Origin: an uncultured Eubacteriales bacterium
GTDB taxonomy: Bacteria; Bacillota; Clostridia; Oscillospirales; Oscillospiraceae
DNA: 64,000 nucleotides
Direction of reading: 5' to 3'
Assembly: GCA_900545405.1 (NCBI GenBank)
Contig: UQYT01000001.1
Span: forward strand, 186,001-250,000
Positions 34,400 to 41,940 of the stretch are shown piece after piece. Positions within the stretch are counted from its first letter, which is position 1, and each line of letters begins with the position of its first letter. Under the pieces are notes generated by a model that was given only the letters and a program-made list of their open reading frames with translations, made no database searches and was not told the DNA's origin. A program made the position numbers and the translations under genes.

Positions 34400-35551
34400 T
34401 CATTTCAGCGCGTTGAAATACCGCTCTATGTCCTCCCGGCGCGCGCGGCTTGTACCCTGTATCATTGCGTCAGAGCCTCCGCCGCGGCCGTCGATGGCGG
34501 CGTTTATCTCTTTGGCCCTGGCCCTGAGCGGTACCGTGCGGCTGCCGATGATGTATTTGTAGTCGCCGTCCGTGCCCGCAAAGCCCGCGCAGACCTGGCC
34601 CGCGAGCTCCGAGCCCGCATTGACGAGCTCCCGCAGGGTTATCATGTCTATATCGCTCTCGAATATGCAGATGCTGCCCTCCGTGGGCCGGAGCGCGGCG
34701 GCTTTGAGCTGCAATAGCTCCCGCTTGAGCTTTGTGAGCTCCGCGCGGCGCTCCTCCTGCTCGGCCATCACGCGGGCAATGGCCCCGCCTGTCTCGAGCC
34801 GTTTGGCGGAGAGTGCGGCGGAGACGGCGGCGTTGTTCTCGTGCAGGGCCTCGTAGTCGAGCAGGGCCGCCTCGCCGCAGAGCAGCGTCAGCCTTGTGCC
34901 GCCGCGGTGGCGCATGCTGTCGATTATCTTCAAGAGCCCTACCTCGCCGCTGTGCGATACGTGCGGCGCGCAGCAGGCGCAGAGGTCCACGCCCTCTATC
35001 TCCACTATGCGCACCTGGCCCGTCAGCTCCTTCTTGCTGCGGTAGTCCATCGCGGCGAGCTCGCCGGGCGTGGACAAAAGCGTGCGCACAGGCACGTCGC
35101 GCCATATCGCGCGGTTCGCCTCCAGCTCGGCGCGGGAGAGGTCCTCGCGCGAGAGCTCGCCCGAGAAGTCTATGGTTATCGCCTCCTCGCCCATGTGGAA
35201 GCCCACGTTGTCATAGCCGAAAAGCCGGTGCACAGTGCCGGAGAGGATGTGCTCGCCGGAGTGGCCCTGCATCCTCGAAAAGCGCAGCGGCCAGTCTATC
35301 CTGCCCTCCACCAGCGCACCCGGCTCCAGCGGCGCGGGCGTGAGGTGCACTATGTCCTCGCCCTCCTCGCGCAGTCCGAGCAGCTTCATATCCGAGAGGA
35401 CGCCCTCGTCGGCCTCCTGGCCGCCGCCGCCGGGAAAGAACGCGCTGCGGTCCAGCTTGACCGCCCAGACTCCGTCCTCCTTCTCGCAGGACGTGACTCG
35501 GGCCGTGAACCGGCTGAGATGTCCGTCCGAGTAATACAGTTTTTCAGTCAA
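34400..35551 (-). CDS. Alanyl-tRNA editing protein AlaX-L type with DHHA1 domain
   Basis: This free-standing trans-editing factor is expected to hydrolyse Ser-tRNA(Ala) or Gly-tRNA(Ala). Residues 1-220 resemble the AlaRS editing domain, with zinc ligands His97 and His101 (GHSGEHIL) and Cys193 and His197 (CCAPH). A helical linker and a C-terminal DHHA1-like domain with GRGGGSDAMIQG follow. The catalytic synthetase domain is absent, so it is not AlaRS. I place the start at TTG 35551, giving MTEKLYYSDG with GAGGTGG five bases upstream. The GTG at 35584 lies inside the promoter -10 region and cannot be used. The 383-aa length fits AlaX-L. Confidence 0.88.
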   Translation of the reverse strand: MTEKLYYSDGHLSRFTARVTSCEKEDGVWAVKLDRSAFFPGGGGQEADEGVLSDMKLLGLREEGEDIVHLTPAPLEPGALVEGRIDWPLRFSRMQGHSGEHILSGTVHRLFGYDNVGFHMGEEAITIDFSGELSREDLSRAELEANRAIWRDVPVRTLLSTPGELAAMDYRSKKELTGQVRIVEIEGVDLCACCAPHVSHSGEVGLLKIIDSMRHRGGTRLTLLCGEAALLDYEALHENNAAVSAALSAKRLETGGAIARVMAEQEERRAELTKLKRELLQLKAAALRPTEGSICIFESDIDMITLRELVNAGSELAGQVCAGFAGTDGDYKYIIGSRTVPLRARAKEINAAIDGRGGGSDAMIQGTSRARREDIERYFNALK

Positions 35552-35574
35552 ATCTACCACCTCTTTGTCCAATG

Positions 35575-35603
35575 ATGATAGCACATTTCCACAAGCGCGG
35601 CAA
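35575..35603 (-). promoter_or_regulatory. Sigma-A-type promoter of the AlaX gene
   Basis: On the minus strand -35 TTGCCG (35598-35603) and -10 TATCAT (35575-35580) are 17 bases apart. This promoter is back to back with the one serving the glycosyltransferase operon. Confidence 0.65.
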
Positions 35604-35615
35604 GCGGCGGCTTGC

Positions 35616-35644
35616 TTGACGGGAGTGGGCTCGTATTATATAAT
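35616..35644 (+). promoter_or_regulatory. Sigma-A promoter of the glycosyltransferase operon
   Basis: -35 TTGACG (35616-35621) and perfect -10 TATAAT (35639-35644) have a 17-base spacer. The two divergent -35 boxes lie only 12 bases apart. Confidence 0.8.
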
Positions 35645-35664
35645 GAGTGTAATCAAAACCGGGA

Positions 35665-36753
35665 GTGATAACTCTGAGGATACTCTATCTAATAAACTAC
35701 GCGGGCAAGGCCGGGACGGAGAAATACGTCGAGAACCTCGTGCGCATCTTCTCCGCGGCGGGCAACGAGTGCCACTTCGCCTACAACATCGCGGGCGAGC
35801 TCTCTGAAAAGATGGCCGCGCGCGGCGTGCCCTGCCTGCAGCTCGACCTCGCGGGCTCGCCCACGGCGGCGGCCAAGGTGCTCGCGGCCTACTGCCGGGA
35901 GCACAAGATCGAGGTCATACACGCCCAGTACCCGCGCGAGAACATCATCGCCCTGCTCTCGCTCAGGCACTACGCCGCGCCGAGGGTGGTGTACACGAAC
36001 CACCTCACTATCCGCAGCGGCCTGAAGTGGCGCGTGCTCAACCGCATCTTCACGCCGCGCGACCACAGGATAATCGCCGTCTGCCGCGAGGGGCGGGACA
36101 TCATGGTCCAAAACGGCGTCTGCCCGGAGCGCATCGAGGTCATCTACAACGGCGTGGAGCCGGAGAAGTACCCCGTGCGCGACATGTCCGTCCGTCCTGA
36201 GCTCGGCATAGGCGAGGGCGAGTTCATGCTCTCCATCCTCGCGCGCTATGCGCCGGAAAAGGGGCTCTTTTTCCTGCTCGACGCCCTCTCTGAGCTCAAA
36301 AAGCTCACGGACAGGCCCTTCCGCTGCGTCATATGCGGCGACGGCGAGCAGTTTGACGCCGTCAAGCAGAAGGCGGCGGAGCTCGGGCTCGGCGATATCG
36401 TGGTCCAGACCGGCTATAGGAACGACGCGAACCGCATCCTCCGCGCGTCCGACCTCTACCTCAACACCAGCAGCTGCAACGAGGCGATGAGCTTCGCAAT
36501 CCTCGAGGCCATGAACTGCGCGCTGCCCCTCGTCGTGACCGACGTCGGCGGCAACCGCGACCTCGCGGAGACGAACATTCGCTGCGGTTTTGTCGTCAAA
36601 TACGGCGACGCGGCGGGCTTTGCCGGGGCCATCCACCGGCTCATGGAGGACGAGTCGCTCTATCGGCAGTTCTCGGCGGACGCCCTGCGCAAGATCTCTG
36701 AGGAATTCGACCTCGAGAAGCTGGCCTGGGACGTCTACCGCGCATATCAATAA
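35665..36753 (+). CDS. Family 4 glycosyltransferase
   Basis: This GT-B fold glycosyltransferase (362 aa) has the N-terminal nucleotide-fold segment RILYLINYAGKAGTEKYVEN. A central VIYNGVEPEKY hinge follows, and the C-terminal donor-binding motif is NEAMSFAILEAMNCALPLVVTDVGGN. The EX7E motif is visible there. It probably adds a sugar to an envelope glycan. The GTG at 35665 directly follows GGGAG, which is very close; a CTG three codons later (giving MRILYLIN) would have better spacing. It is the first gene of the operon with DUF4330 and the O-antigen ligase-like gene. Confidence 0.9.
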   Translation: MITLRILYLINYAGKAGTEKYVENLVRIFSAAGNECHFAYNIAGELSEKMAARGVPCLQLDLAGSPTAAAKVLAAYCREHKIEVIHAQYPRENIIALLSLRHYAAPRVVYTNHLTIRSGLKWRVLNRIFTPRDHRIIAVCREGRDIMVQNGVCPERIEVIYNGVEPEKYPVRDMSVRPELGIGEGEFMLSILARYAPEKGLFFLLDALSELKKLTDRPFRCVICGDGEQFDAVKQKAAELGLGDIVVQTGYRNDANRILRASDLYLNTSSCNEAMSFAILEAMNCALPLVVTDVGGNRDLAETNIRCGFVVKYGDAAGFAGAIHRLMEDESLYRQFSADALRKISEEFDLEKLAWDVYRAYQ

Positions 36754-36771
36754 ACATTTTGGAGGCACATC

Positions 36772-37254
36772 ATGATCGACGAAAAAGGCAGACTCTTTGG
36801 CAAGGTGAACATCGTTGACCTGCTCATAGTCATAATCATCCTCGCCGCGGCGGCTTTCCTCGGCTACAAGCTGCTCGGTCCCCAGAGCACCGCTGCCAAC
36901 ACGCAGAAGGTCCTCGTCACGCTCTACTGCGAGGAGACCCCGAACTACGTCGCAGACCAGCTCGAAGAGGGCGCCGAGGTCTGGGACAGTGAGAACAACG
37001 TCACCATCGGCTACCTCAAGGACTGGCGCACCGGCGACAGCAAGAGCGCCGTTACCGACGTCACCGGCAAGGTCGTGGAGATAACCCGCGAGGACTACTG
37101 CTCCGTCACGCTCAACTGCGAGGGCGAGGGCGTTGTCGGCACGCACGGCGTCACCATCGGCGGCACGCTCTACGGCGCGGGCCAGTCCATGAGCGTGTAT
37201 TTCAACGACTGCAAGCTCTTCCTGCGCGTTCAGAGCATCGAGGTCATTGAGTGA
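36772..37254 (+). CDS. DUF4330 membrane-anchored protein
   Basis: This 160-aa protein has a short charged N-terminus, one membrane helix at about residues 14-35 (VDLLIVIIILAAAAFLGYKLL) and an outer beta-rich domain. The opening DEKGRLFGKVNIVDLL is the DUF4330 signature. The family is often found beside O-antigen ligases and glycosyltransferases in Clostridia, as here. Function unknown; a role in exopolysaccharide assembly is inferred from context. GGAGG precedes the ATG. Confidence 0.88.
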   Translation: MIDEKGRLFGKVNIVDLLIVIIILAAAAFLGYKLLGPQSTAANTQKVLVTLYCEETPNYVADQLEEGAEVWDSENNVTIGYLKDWRTGDSKSAVTDVTGKVVEITREDYCSVTLNCEGEGVVGTHGVTIGGTLYGAGQSMSVYFNDCKLFLRVQSIEVIE

Positions 37255-37290
37255 TAACGGACCGAGTGCCTGAAAGCGAGGTGGTCTGCT

Positions 37291-38814
37291 TTGCTCGGTA
37301 ACAGCATACTCGGGCGGCTGTACGGCTGGTGGCTGTACAGCGCCATATTCCGCATCCTGCGCGGCATCTACCGCCCCTTCAGCCGGGCGTTTCCGCACAG
37401 CGCGGTGGTGCGCTTTCTCCGGCGCAGCCCCAAGGTCGAGGTCTGGTACAGGGCCAGCCTCTTCACAAGGATAGTCGACGCGGTATGGAACTTCCTGCTG
37501 CGGGTGTTCGGAGCCATCTTCCGGTATCTACGCCCTGCGGCGGCGACAAGCCTCATAGTCCGGCTCGTGTCGGGCTCGAGGCTGCTGCGCTTTGACGTCA
37601 TCCTCGGCGGCTTCGTTTTTGTCATGTTCATAACTCCGCACGCGATGTGGTCGAACTCCTACGCCGTGCTCGCGGCGGTGGGGCTCTTCGGGCTGTGGTT
37701 CCTCATGTCCGCGGCGGGCTCCAGGGAGAAGGTATATCCCAAGGCGCTGGGTCTCCCCTTCCTGCTCTTCCTCATGGCCTGCGTGGGCAGTCTGATGTTC
37801 ACCAGCGCGTTCAGCGACAGCTTCAGGATACTGCTCTTCTTCATCGCCGCCTTCCTGCTAACCTTTGTCATAATGGCGGACACCACGGACGAGCGGCGGC
37901 TCGTTTCTCTCATGGGCTGGATATACGCCGCGGTCATTCTCACGGCGCTCTATGCCATCGCGCAGAGGTTCATGGGCGTCGAGGTCAGCGCGTCGTACAC
38001 GGACCTCGACCTGAACGCCGGCGTCCCCGGGCGCGTCTACTCCACGCTGGACAACCCAAACAACTACGCCGAGTTCCTCGTGCTCTTCACGCCGCTTTGC
38101 GTCTCCTTTGCGATGAACCGCAAGAACCCGACGCTGCGCTTTGTGCTCTGCTGCTGCATAGTGTTCCCGCTCGCCGCGATAGTGATGACCTACTCGCGCT
38201 CGAGCTGGCTCTCGCTGGCTGTGGCGGCGGTGGTTTTCGTCTACTACGTGGACAAGCGGCTCATCCCCATCGGCTTTGTGGCGATACCGCTCATCATCCC
38301 CTTCCTGCCGGACAGCATAATCACGCGCTTTTCCACCATCTTCAACTCGCACGACAGCTCGGCGAGCCACCGCATCCGCACCTGGCAGAGCCTGCTGCCC
38401 ATGCTGCGCGACCACGGCTTCACCGGCATCGGCATGGGCCCGACCACCTTTGCCGACCTCTACCCCAGCTATGCGCTCACCGGCGCGACCAAGGGCGTCT
38501 ACCACACTCAGATGCTGTACATGGAGCTCTTTATCGAGACCGGCGCGCTGGGCTTTGTGTCGTTCATGTGGATGATGCTCCGCAACATCAAGGACGCCGC
38601 CTTCGGCATCTTCCGCGCCTCCGGGCGTGAGGCCCAGGGCGCGCTGGTCGCCTGCGTCGCCTCGTTTGTCGGCATCGCCGTGGCCTCCATCTTTGAGTAT
38701 ATCTGGTTTTATCCGCGCGTGCTGTTCGCGTATTTCATCCTTCTCGGCGTGTGCCTAGCCTGCATCCGCATGGGCCGGGAAAAGCGGGAGGTTGGCTCCG
38801 TTGACAGGAAATAA
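37291..38814 (+). CDS. O-antigen ligase/polymerase-like membrane protein
   Basis: This 507-aa polytopic protein has about 10-12 helices. The conserved central block STLDNPNNYAEFLVLFTPL and the following SRSSW segment match the Wzy/WaaL (O-antigen ligase) family. The large outer loop near residues 340-400 (HRIRTWQSLLPMLRDHG and GVYHTQMLYMELFIETG) holds the usual catalytic positions. In Gram-positives such proteins polymerise or attach envelope polysaccharides. The start is TTG 37291 with GAGGTGG upstream. The first 90 residues form a basic cytosolic region with amphipathic helices. Confidence 0.87.
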   Translation: MLGNSILGRLYGWWLYSAIFRILRGIYRPFSRAFPHSAVVRFLRRSPKVEVWYRASLFTRIVDAVWNFLLRVFGAIFRYLRPAAATSLIVRLVSGSRLLRFDVILGGFVFVMFITPHAMWSNSYAVLAAVGLFGLWFLMSAAGSREKVYPKALGLPFLLFLMACVGSLMFTSAFSDSFRILLFFIAAFLLTFVIMADTTDERRLVSLMGWIYAAVILTALYAIAQRFMGVEVSASYTDLDLNAGVPGRVYSTLDNPNNYAEFLVLFTPLCVSFAMNRKNPTLRFVLCCCIVFPLAAIVMTYSRSSWLSLAVAAVVFVYYVDKRLIPIGFVAIPLIIPFLPDSIITRFSTIFNSHDSSASHRIRTWQSLLPMLRDHGFTGIGMGPTTFADLYPSYALTGATKGVYHTQMLYMELFIETGALGFVSFMWMMLRNIKDAAFGIFRASGREAQGALVACVASFVGIAVASIFEYIWFYPRVLFAYFILLGVCLACIRMGREKREVGSVDRK

Positions 38815-39337
38815 GAAGCTCATATACGCCGCGCTCTTTGCGGCGCTCTGCTGCGTAATAACCATGTACCCCAAGTTCCCCACGCTCTTCGGCTATATCC
38901 ACGCCGGGGACGCGCTGGTGCTGCTGGCCGCCTATGTGCTCGGGCCGCTCTGGGGCTCGCTGGCGGCGGCGCTCGGCTCCAGCCTCGCCGACCTCATGGC
39001 GGGCTATGTGCAGTATTTCCCGGGCACCTTTGTGATAAAGGCCGTCATGGCCCTGCTCGCCGGGGCGCTGCTGCGCCGCTTCGGGGCCAGGAGGCCCGTC
39101 GTCACCTCCGTGCTCGCGGGTCTCGCCGCCGAGTGCATAATGGTGCTCGGCTACCTCGGATACGAGGGCGCGCTGCTCGGCTACGGCTGGGCCGCCGCGG
39201 GCAGTGTGCCGACGAACATAGTTCAGGGCGTATTCGGGGCCGCGGCCTCCTCCGCCCTCTTTGCAGCTCTCATGAAGACCCCCTACGCCCGACGCGAGCT
39301 CGGCCTGGACTTCAGGCACGACAAGGACAAGCGCTGA
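38801..39337 (+). CDS. ECF transporter S component
   Basis: This 178-aa membrane protein (five to six helices) resembles substrate-binding S components of energy-coupling-factor importers. Segments LIYAALFAALCCVITM and AGDALVLLAAYVLGPLWGSLAAALGSSLADL are typical. The ligand (a vitamin or its precursor) cannot be told. The TTG at 38801 (MTGNKKL) has GGGAGG at good distance and overlaps the preceding gene by 14 bases. The ECF energising module is not in the window. Confidence 0.82.
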   Translation: MTGNKKLIYAALFAALCCVITMYPKFPTLFGYIHAGDALVLLAAYVLGPLWGSLAAALGSSLADLMAGYVQYFPGTFVIKAVMALLAGALLRRFGARRPVVTSVLAGLAAECIMVLGYLGYEGALLGYGWAAAGSVPTNIVQGVFGAAASSALFAALMKTPYARRELGLDFRHDKDKR

Positions 39338-39372
39338 CGGCGCTGCAACACTCCCAAAGGAGGTGACGACCC

Positions 39373-40899
39373 ATGCCAGGCAAGACGATACTGCGTGAAA
39401 AGCTAAACGAGTCCATCTCGTCCGTGCTGCCCATCGCGCTCATAGTGGCGCTGATGTGCCTGAGCTTTGTGCCTGTGACAACGGACCTGATGCTGTCCTT
39501 TCTGCTCGGCACCATAATGCTCATCGTCGGTATGGGTCTCTTCACCCTCGGTGACGAGGCGTCCATGACGCAGATCGGCAACCACACCGGCGCGCGCATG
39601 ACCAAGACCCGCAGGCTCTGGCTCATCCTGGCGCTCAGCTTCATCCTCGGCGTCGCGATAACCGTTGCGGAGCCGGACCTGCAGGTCCTCGCCTCCAATG
39701 TGCCGCACATAAACACGGCGGTGCTTATCATCACCGTCTCCGTCGGCGTGGGGCTCTTCCTCGTCGTCTGCATGCTGCGCATCCTGCTCGGCATCCAGCT
39801 CCGCTGGGTGCTGCTCGGCTGCTACATAGTCGTCTTTGCGCTCGCCGCACTGTCTGATGCGGGCTTTCTCAGCGTCGCCTTCGACTCAGGCGGCGTCACG
39901 ACCGGGCCGATGACCGTGCCCTTCATCATGGCGCTCGGCGTCGGTGTGGCCTCCATACGCAGCGACAAAAATGCCGAGGCGGACAGCTTCGGCCTCGTGG
40001 CGCTCTGCTCCATCGGTCCCATACTCGCCGTCATGCTCCTCGGCTTTTTCTACGAAATGGAGGACGGTGTCGTCGCCGCCAGCGTGATACACAGCTATGC
40101 CGACACGGTTGAGCTCGGCGGCGGCTATCTTCGCGCGATACCCGAGTACATGGGCGAGGTGGCGCTCGCGCTCGCGCCCATTGTGGGCTTTTTCCTGCTG
40201 TTTCAGGTTTTCGCGCTGCATCTGCGGCGTGTGCCCTTCCTCAAGATAATAATCGGCCTCGTCTACACCTACGTCGGCCTCGTGCTGTTCCTCGTGGGCG
40301 TGAATGTGGGCTTCTCCTCGCTGGGCACGATTCTCGGCGCGCAGCTCGCGATACAGTCGCCCTGGCTGCTCGTGCCCATTGCCATGGTCATGGGCTGGTT
40401 CATAATCTCCGCCGAGCCCGCGGTGCACGTGCTCAACAAGCAGGTCGAGGAGATCAGCGCCGGGGCCGTGTCCGAAAAGGCCATGGGCCTGAGCCTCTCG
40501 ATAGCCATCGCGCTGGCGACCGGGCTCGCCATGGTGCGGGTGCTGACGGGCATCTCGATACTCTGGTTCGTCGTCCCCGGCTATGTCATAGCGCTGGCCA
40601 TGAGCTTTTTCGTGCCGCCCATCTTTACCGCCATCGCCTTTGACTCCGGCGGCGTGGCCTCCGGCCCGATGACCGCGACCTTCATGCTGCCCTTCGCCAT
40701 GGGCGCGTGCGAAGCCGTGGGCGGGAACGTCATAACCGACGCCTTCGGGCTGGTCTCGCTCGTCGCCATGATGCCGCTCATCACGGTGCAGGTCATGGGC
40801 GCGGTTTACGTGGTGCGCTCGAAAAAGGCCAAAGAGACCTTCGACGCGACGCAGCTTGCGGACACGGACATCATCGAGCTCTGGGAGGTGGCGTCATGA
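39373..40899 (+). CDS. DUF1538 tandem-repeat membrane protein, putative transporter
   Basis: This 508-aa polytopic protein contains two homologous halves. Three motif pairs recur about 250 residues apart: AEPDLQVL near 100 and AEPAVHVL near 348; FDSGGVTTGPMT near 170 and FDSGGVASGPMT near 423; DSFGLVAL near 204 and DAFGLVSL near 456. Such inverted or direct duplication with Gly-rich SGG signatures is typical of secondary transporters. DUF1538 has no established substrate. A GGAGG ribosome site precedes the ATG. The next gene, a tandem PII-like protein, overlaps by 4 bases, suggesting that PII controls this protein. Confidence 0.85.
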   Translation: MPGKTILREKLNESISSVLPIALIVALMCLSFVPVTTDLMLSFLLGTIMLIVGMGLFTLGDEASMTQIGNHTGARMTKTRRLWLILALSFILGVAITVAEPDLQVLASNVPHINTAVLIITVSVGVGLFLVVCMLRILLGIQLRWVLLGCYIVVFALAALSDAGFLSVAFDSGGVTTGPMTVPFIMALGVGVASIRSDKNAEADSFGLVALCSIGPILAVMLLGFFYEMEDGVVAASVIHSYADTVELGGGYLRAIPEYMGEVALALAPIVGFFLLFQVFALHLRRVPFLKIIIGLVYTYVGLVLFLVGVNVGFSSLGTILGAQLAIQSPWLLVPIAMVMGWFIISAEPAVHVLNKQVEEISAGAVSEKAMGLSLSIAIALATGLAMVRVLTGISILWFVVPGYVIALAMSFFVPPIFTAIAFDSGGVASGPMTATFMLPFAMGACEAVGGNVITDAFGLVSLVAMMPLITVQVMGAVYVVRSKKAKETFDATQLADTDIIELWEVAS

Positions 40900-41567
40900 T
40901 AATGGACTTTGTGGTCGCCATCGTGGACCGCGCCCGGGCGGAGGACATGCTGGAGGTCTACCGCAGTCACGGTCTGCCCATAGTGCTGACCATGCTCGGC
41001 AACGGCACGGCAACCTCGGAGCACCTGAGCCTCTACGGGCTCGAGGCCACGGAGAAGGCGCTGGTCGCCTCCGTCGCCTGCGGCGACATGACCCGCCAGA
41101 TCATAAAAAGCGCCAAAAGGCGGCTTTTCATCGACATCCCCGGCAACGGCATCATGCTCGCCGTGCCGATAAAAAGCGTGGGAGGAGGACGCACCTTGGC
41201 ATTTCTCACAGGAAACAGCGCGCCAGACGGCGCCGTGCCGGAGCTGAGCTTCGAGCACGAGCTGATAATGGTCATAATCAACGAGGGCCACACGGACACG
41301 GTCATGGACGCGGCGCGCTCCGCCGGAGCCGCGGGCGGCACGGTGCTCCACGCGAAGGGCACCGGCGCGAAGCAGGCCGAGCGCTTCCTCGGCGTCTCCA
41401 TCGCCGAGGAAAAGGAGCTCATCATCATCGTCTCCAAGGCCTCTGAAAAGGCGGCAATCATGAAGGCCATCGCTGAAAACTGCGGCCCCGGCACGCCGTC
41501 CGGAGCCATCTCCTTCTCCCTGCCCATCTCCGCCGTCGCCGGACTGCGCGTCCTCGAGGACGACTGA
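40896..41567 (+). CDS. Tandem PII-like regulatory protein
   Basis: This 223-aa cytosolic protein appears to consist of two PII-type domains. Residues 1-100 (MDFVVAIVDRARAEDMLEVY...GNGTA) lack some PII features. Residues 120-220 (ELIMVIINEGHTDTVMDAAR, then GGTVLHAKGTG, then GVSIAEEKELIIIVS) match the P-II nitrogen regulator fold well. PII proteins bind ATP/ADP and effectors and often gate an adjacent transporter (GlnK-AmtB). The overlapping DUF1538 membrane gene is the obvious partner. No uridylylated T-loop Tyr is recognisable. ATG 40896 has GGAGGTG at good spacing. Confidence 0.85.
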   Translation: MIMDFVVAIVDRARAEDMLEVYRSHGLPIVLTMLGNGTATSEHLSLYGLEATEKALVASVACGDMTRQIIKSAKRRLFIDIPGNGIMLAVPIKSVGGGRTLAFLTGNSAPDGAVPELSFEHELIMVIINEGHTDTVMDAARSAGAAGGTVLHAKGTGAKQAERFLGVSIAEEKELIIIVSKASEKAAIMKAIAENCGPGTPSGAISFSLPISAVAGLRVLEDD

Positions 41568-41581
41568 AGGGAGGGCATATC

Positions 41582-41857
41582 ATGAGACAATGCATGGATG
41601 CCGACAACCTGCACCGTCGGCTCAGGAAAATAATCGGGCAGGTCCAGGCCATTGACCGGATGGTCGACGAGGACGTGCCCTGCGAGGACATACTCGCCCA
41701 GATAAACGCCGCGAAGTCCGCCCTGCACCGCGTCGGGCAGGTCGTGCTCGAGGGCCACATCAAGCACTGCGTGCGCGACGGCATAGAGCACGGCGACGCA
41801 GAAAAGACCATCGAGAGCTTCACAAAGGCCGTTGAGCGCTTCTCAAATATGGGCTGA
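41582..41857 (+). CDS. csoR: CsoR-family metal-sensing repressor
   Basis: This 91-aa all-helical repressor of the CsoR/RcnR/FrmR family has Cys34, His59 and Cys63. Their spacing matches the Cu(I) ligands of CsoR (Cys36, His61, Cys65 in Mycobacterium). N-terminal LHRRLRKIIGQVQAIDRMV is characteristic. It lies 14 bases after the PII-like gene and upstream of the P1B-ATPase. The matching operator lies between the two, so CsoR probably represses the ATPase and lets go on copper binding. Confidence 0.9.
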   Translation: MRQCMDADNLHRRLRKIIGQVQAIDRMVDEDVPCEDILAQINAAKSALHRVGQVVLEGHIKHCVRDGIEHGDAEKTIESFTKAVERFSNMG

Positions 41858-41872
41858 TCCCCTCCCCCGCCC

Positions 41873-41924
41873 TTGACATCAGGGGCGGGTCGGTCTATAT
41901 TATACCTATACCCCCATAGGTATA
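41873..41924 (+). promoter_or_regulatory. Promoter and CsoR-type operator of the P1B-ATPase gene
   Basis: -35 TTGACA (41873-41878) and -10 TATATT (41896-41901) have a 17-base spacer. Immediately after the -10 box is an inverted repeat with perfect 9-base arms, TATACCTAT (41901-41909) and ATAGGTATA (41916-41924), around ACCCCC. GC-rich tracts flanked by ATA/TAT arms at the start site are typical of CsoR targets. Confidence 0.8.
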
Positions 41925-41940
41925 TGAAAGGCGGATGTGT

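Noticed and set aside
34400..35551. Alanyl-tRNA synthetase fragment
   Set aside because: The synthetase catalytic domain is absent and the gene begins with the AlaX-type N-terminus; it is a complete editing protein and not a truncated AlaRS.
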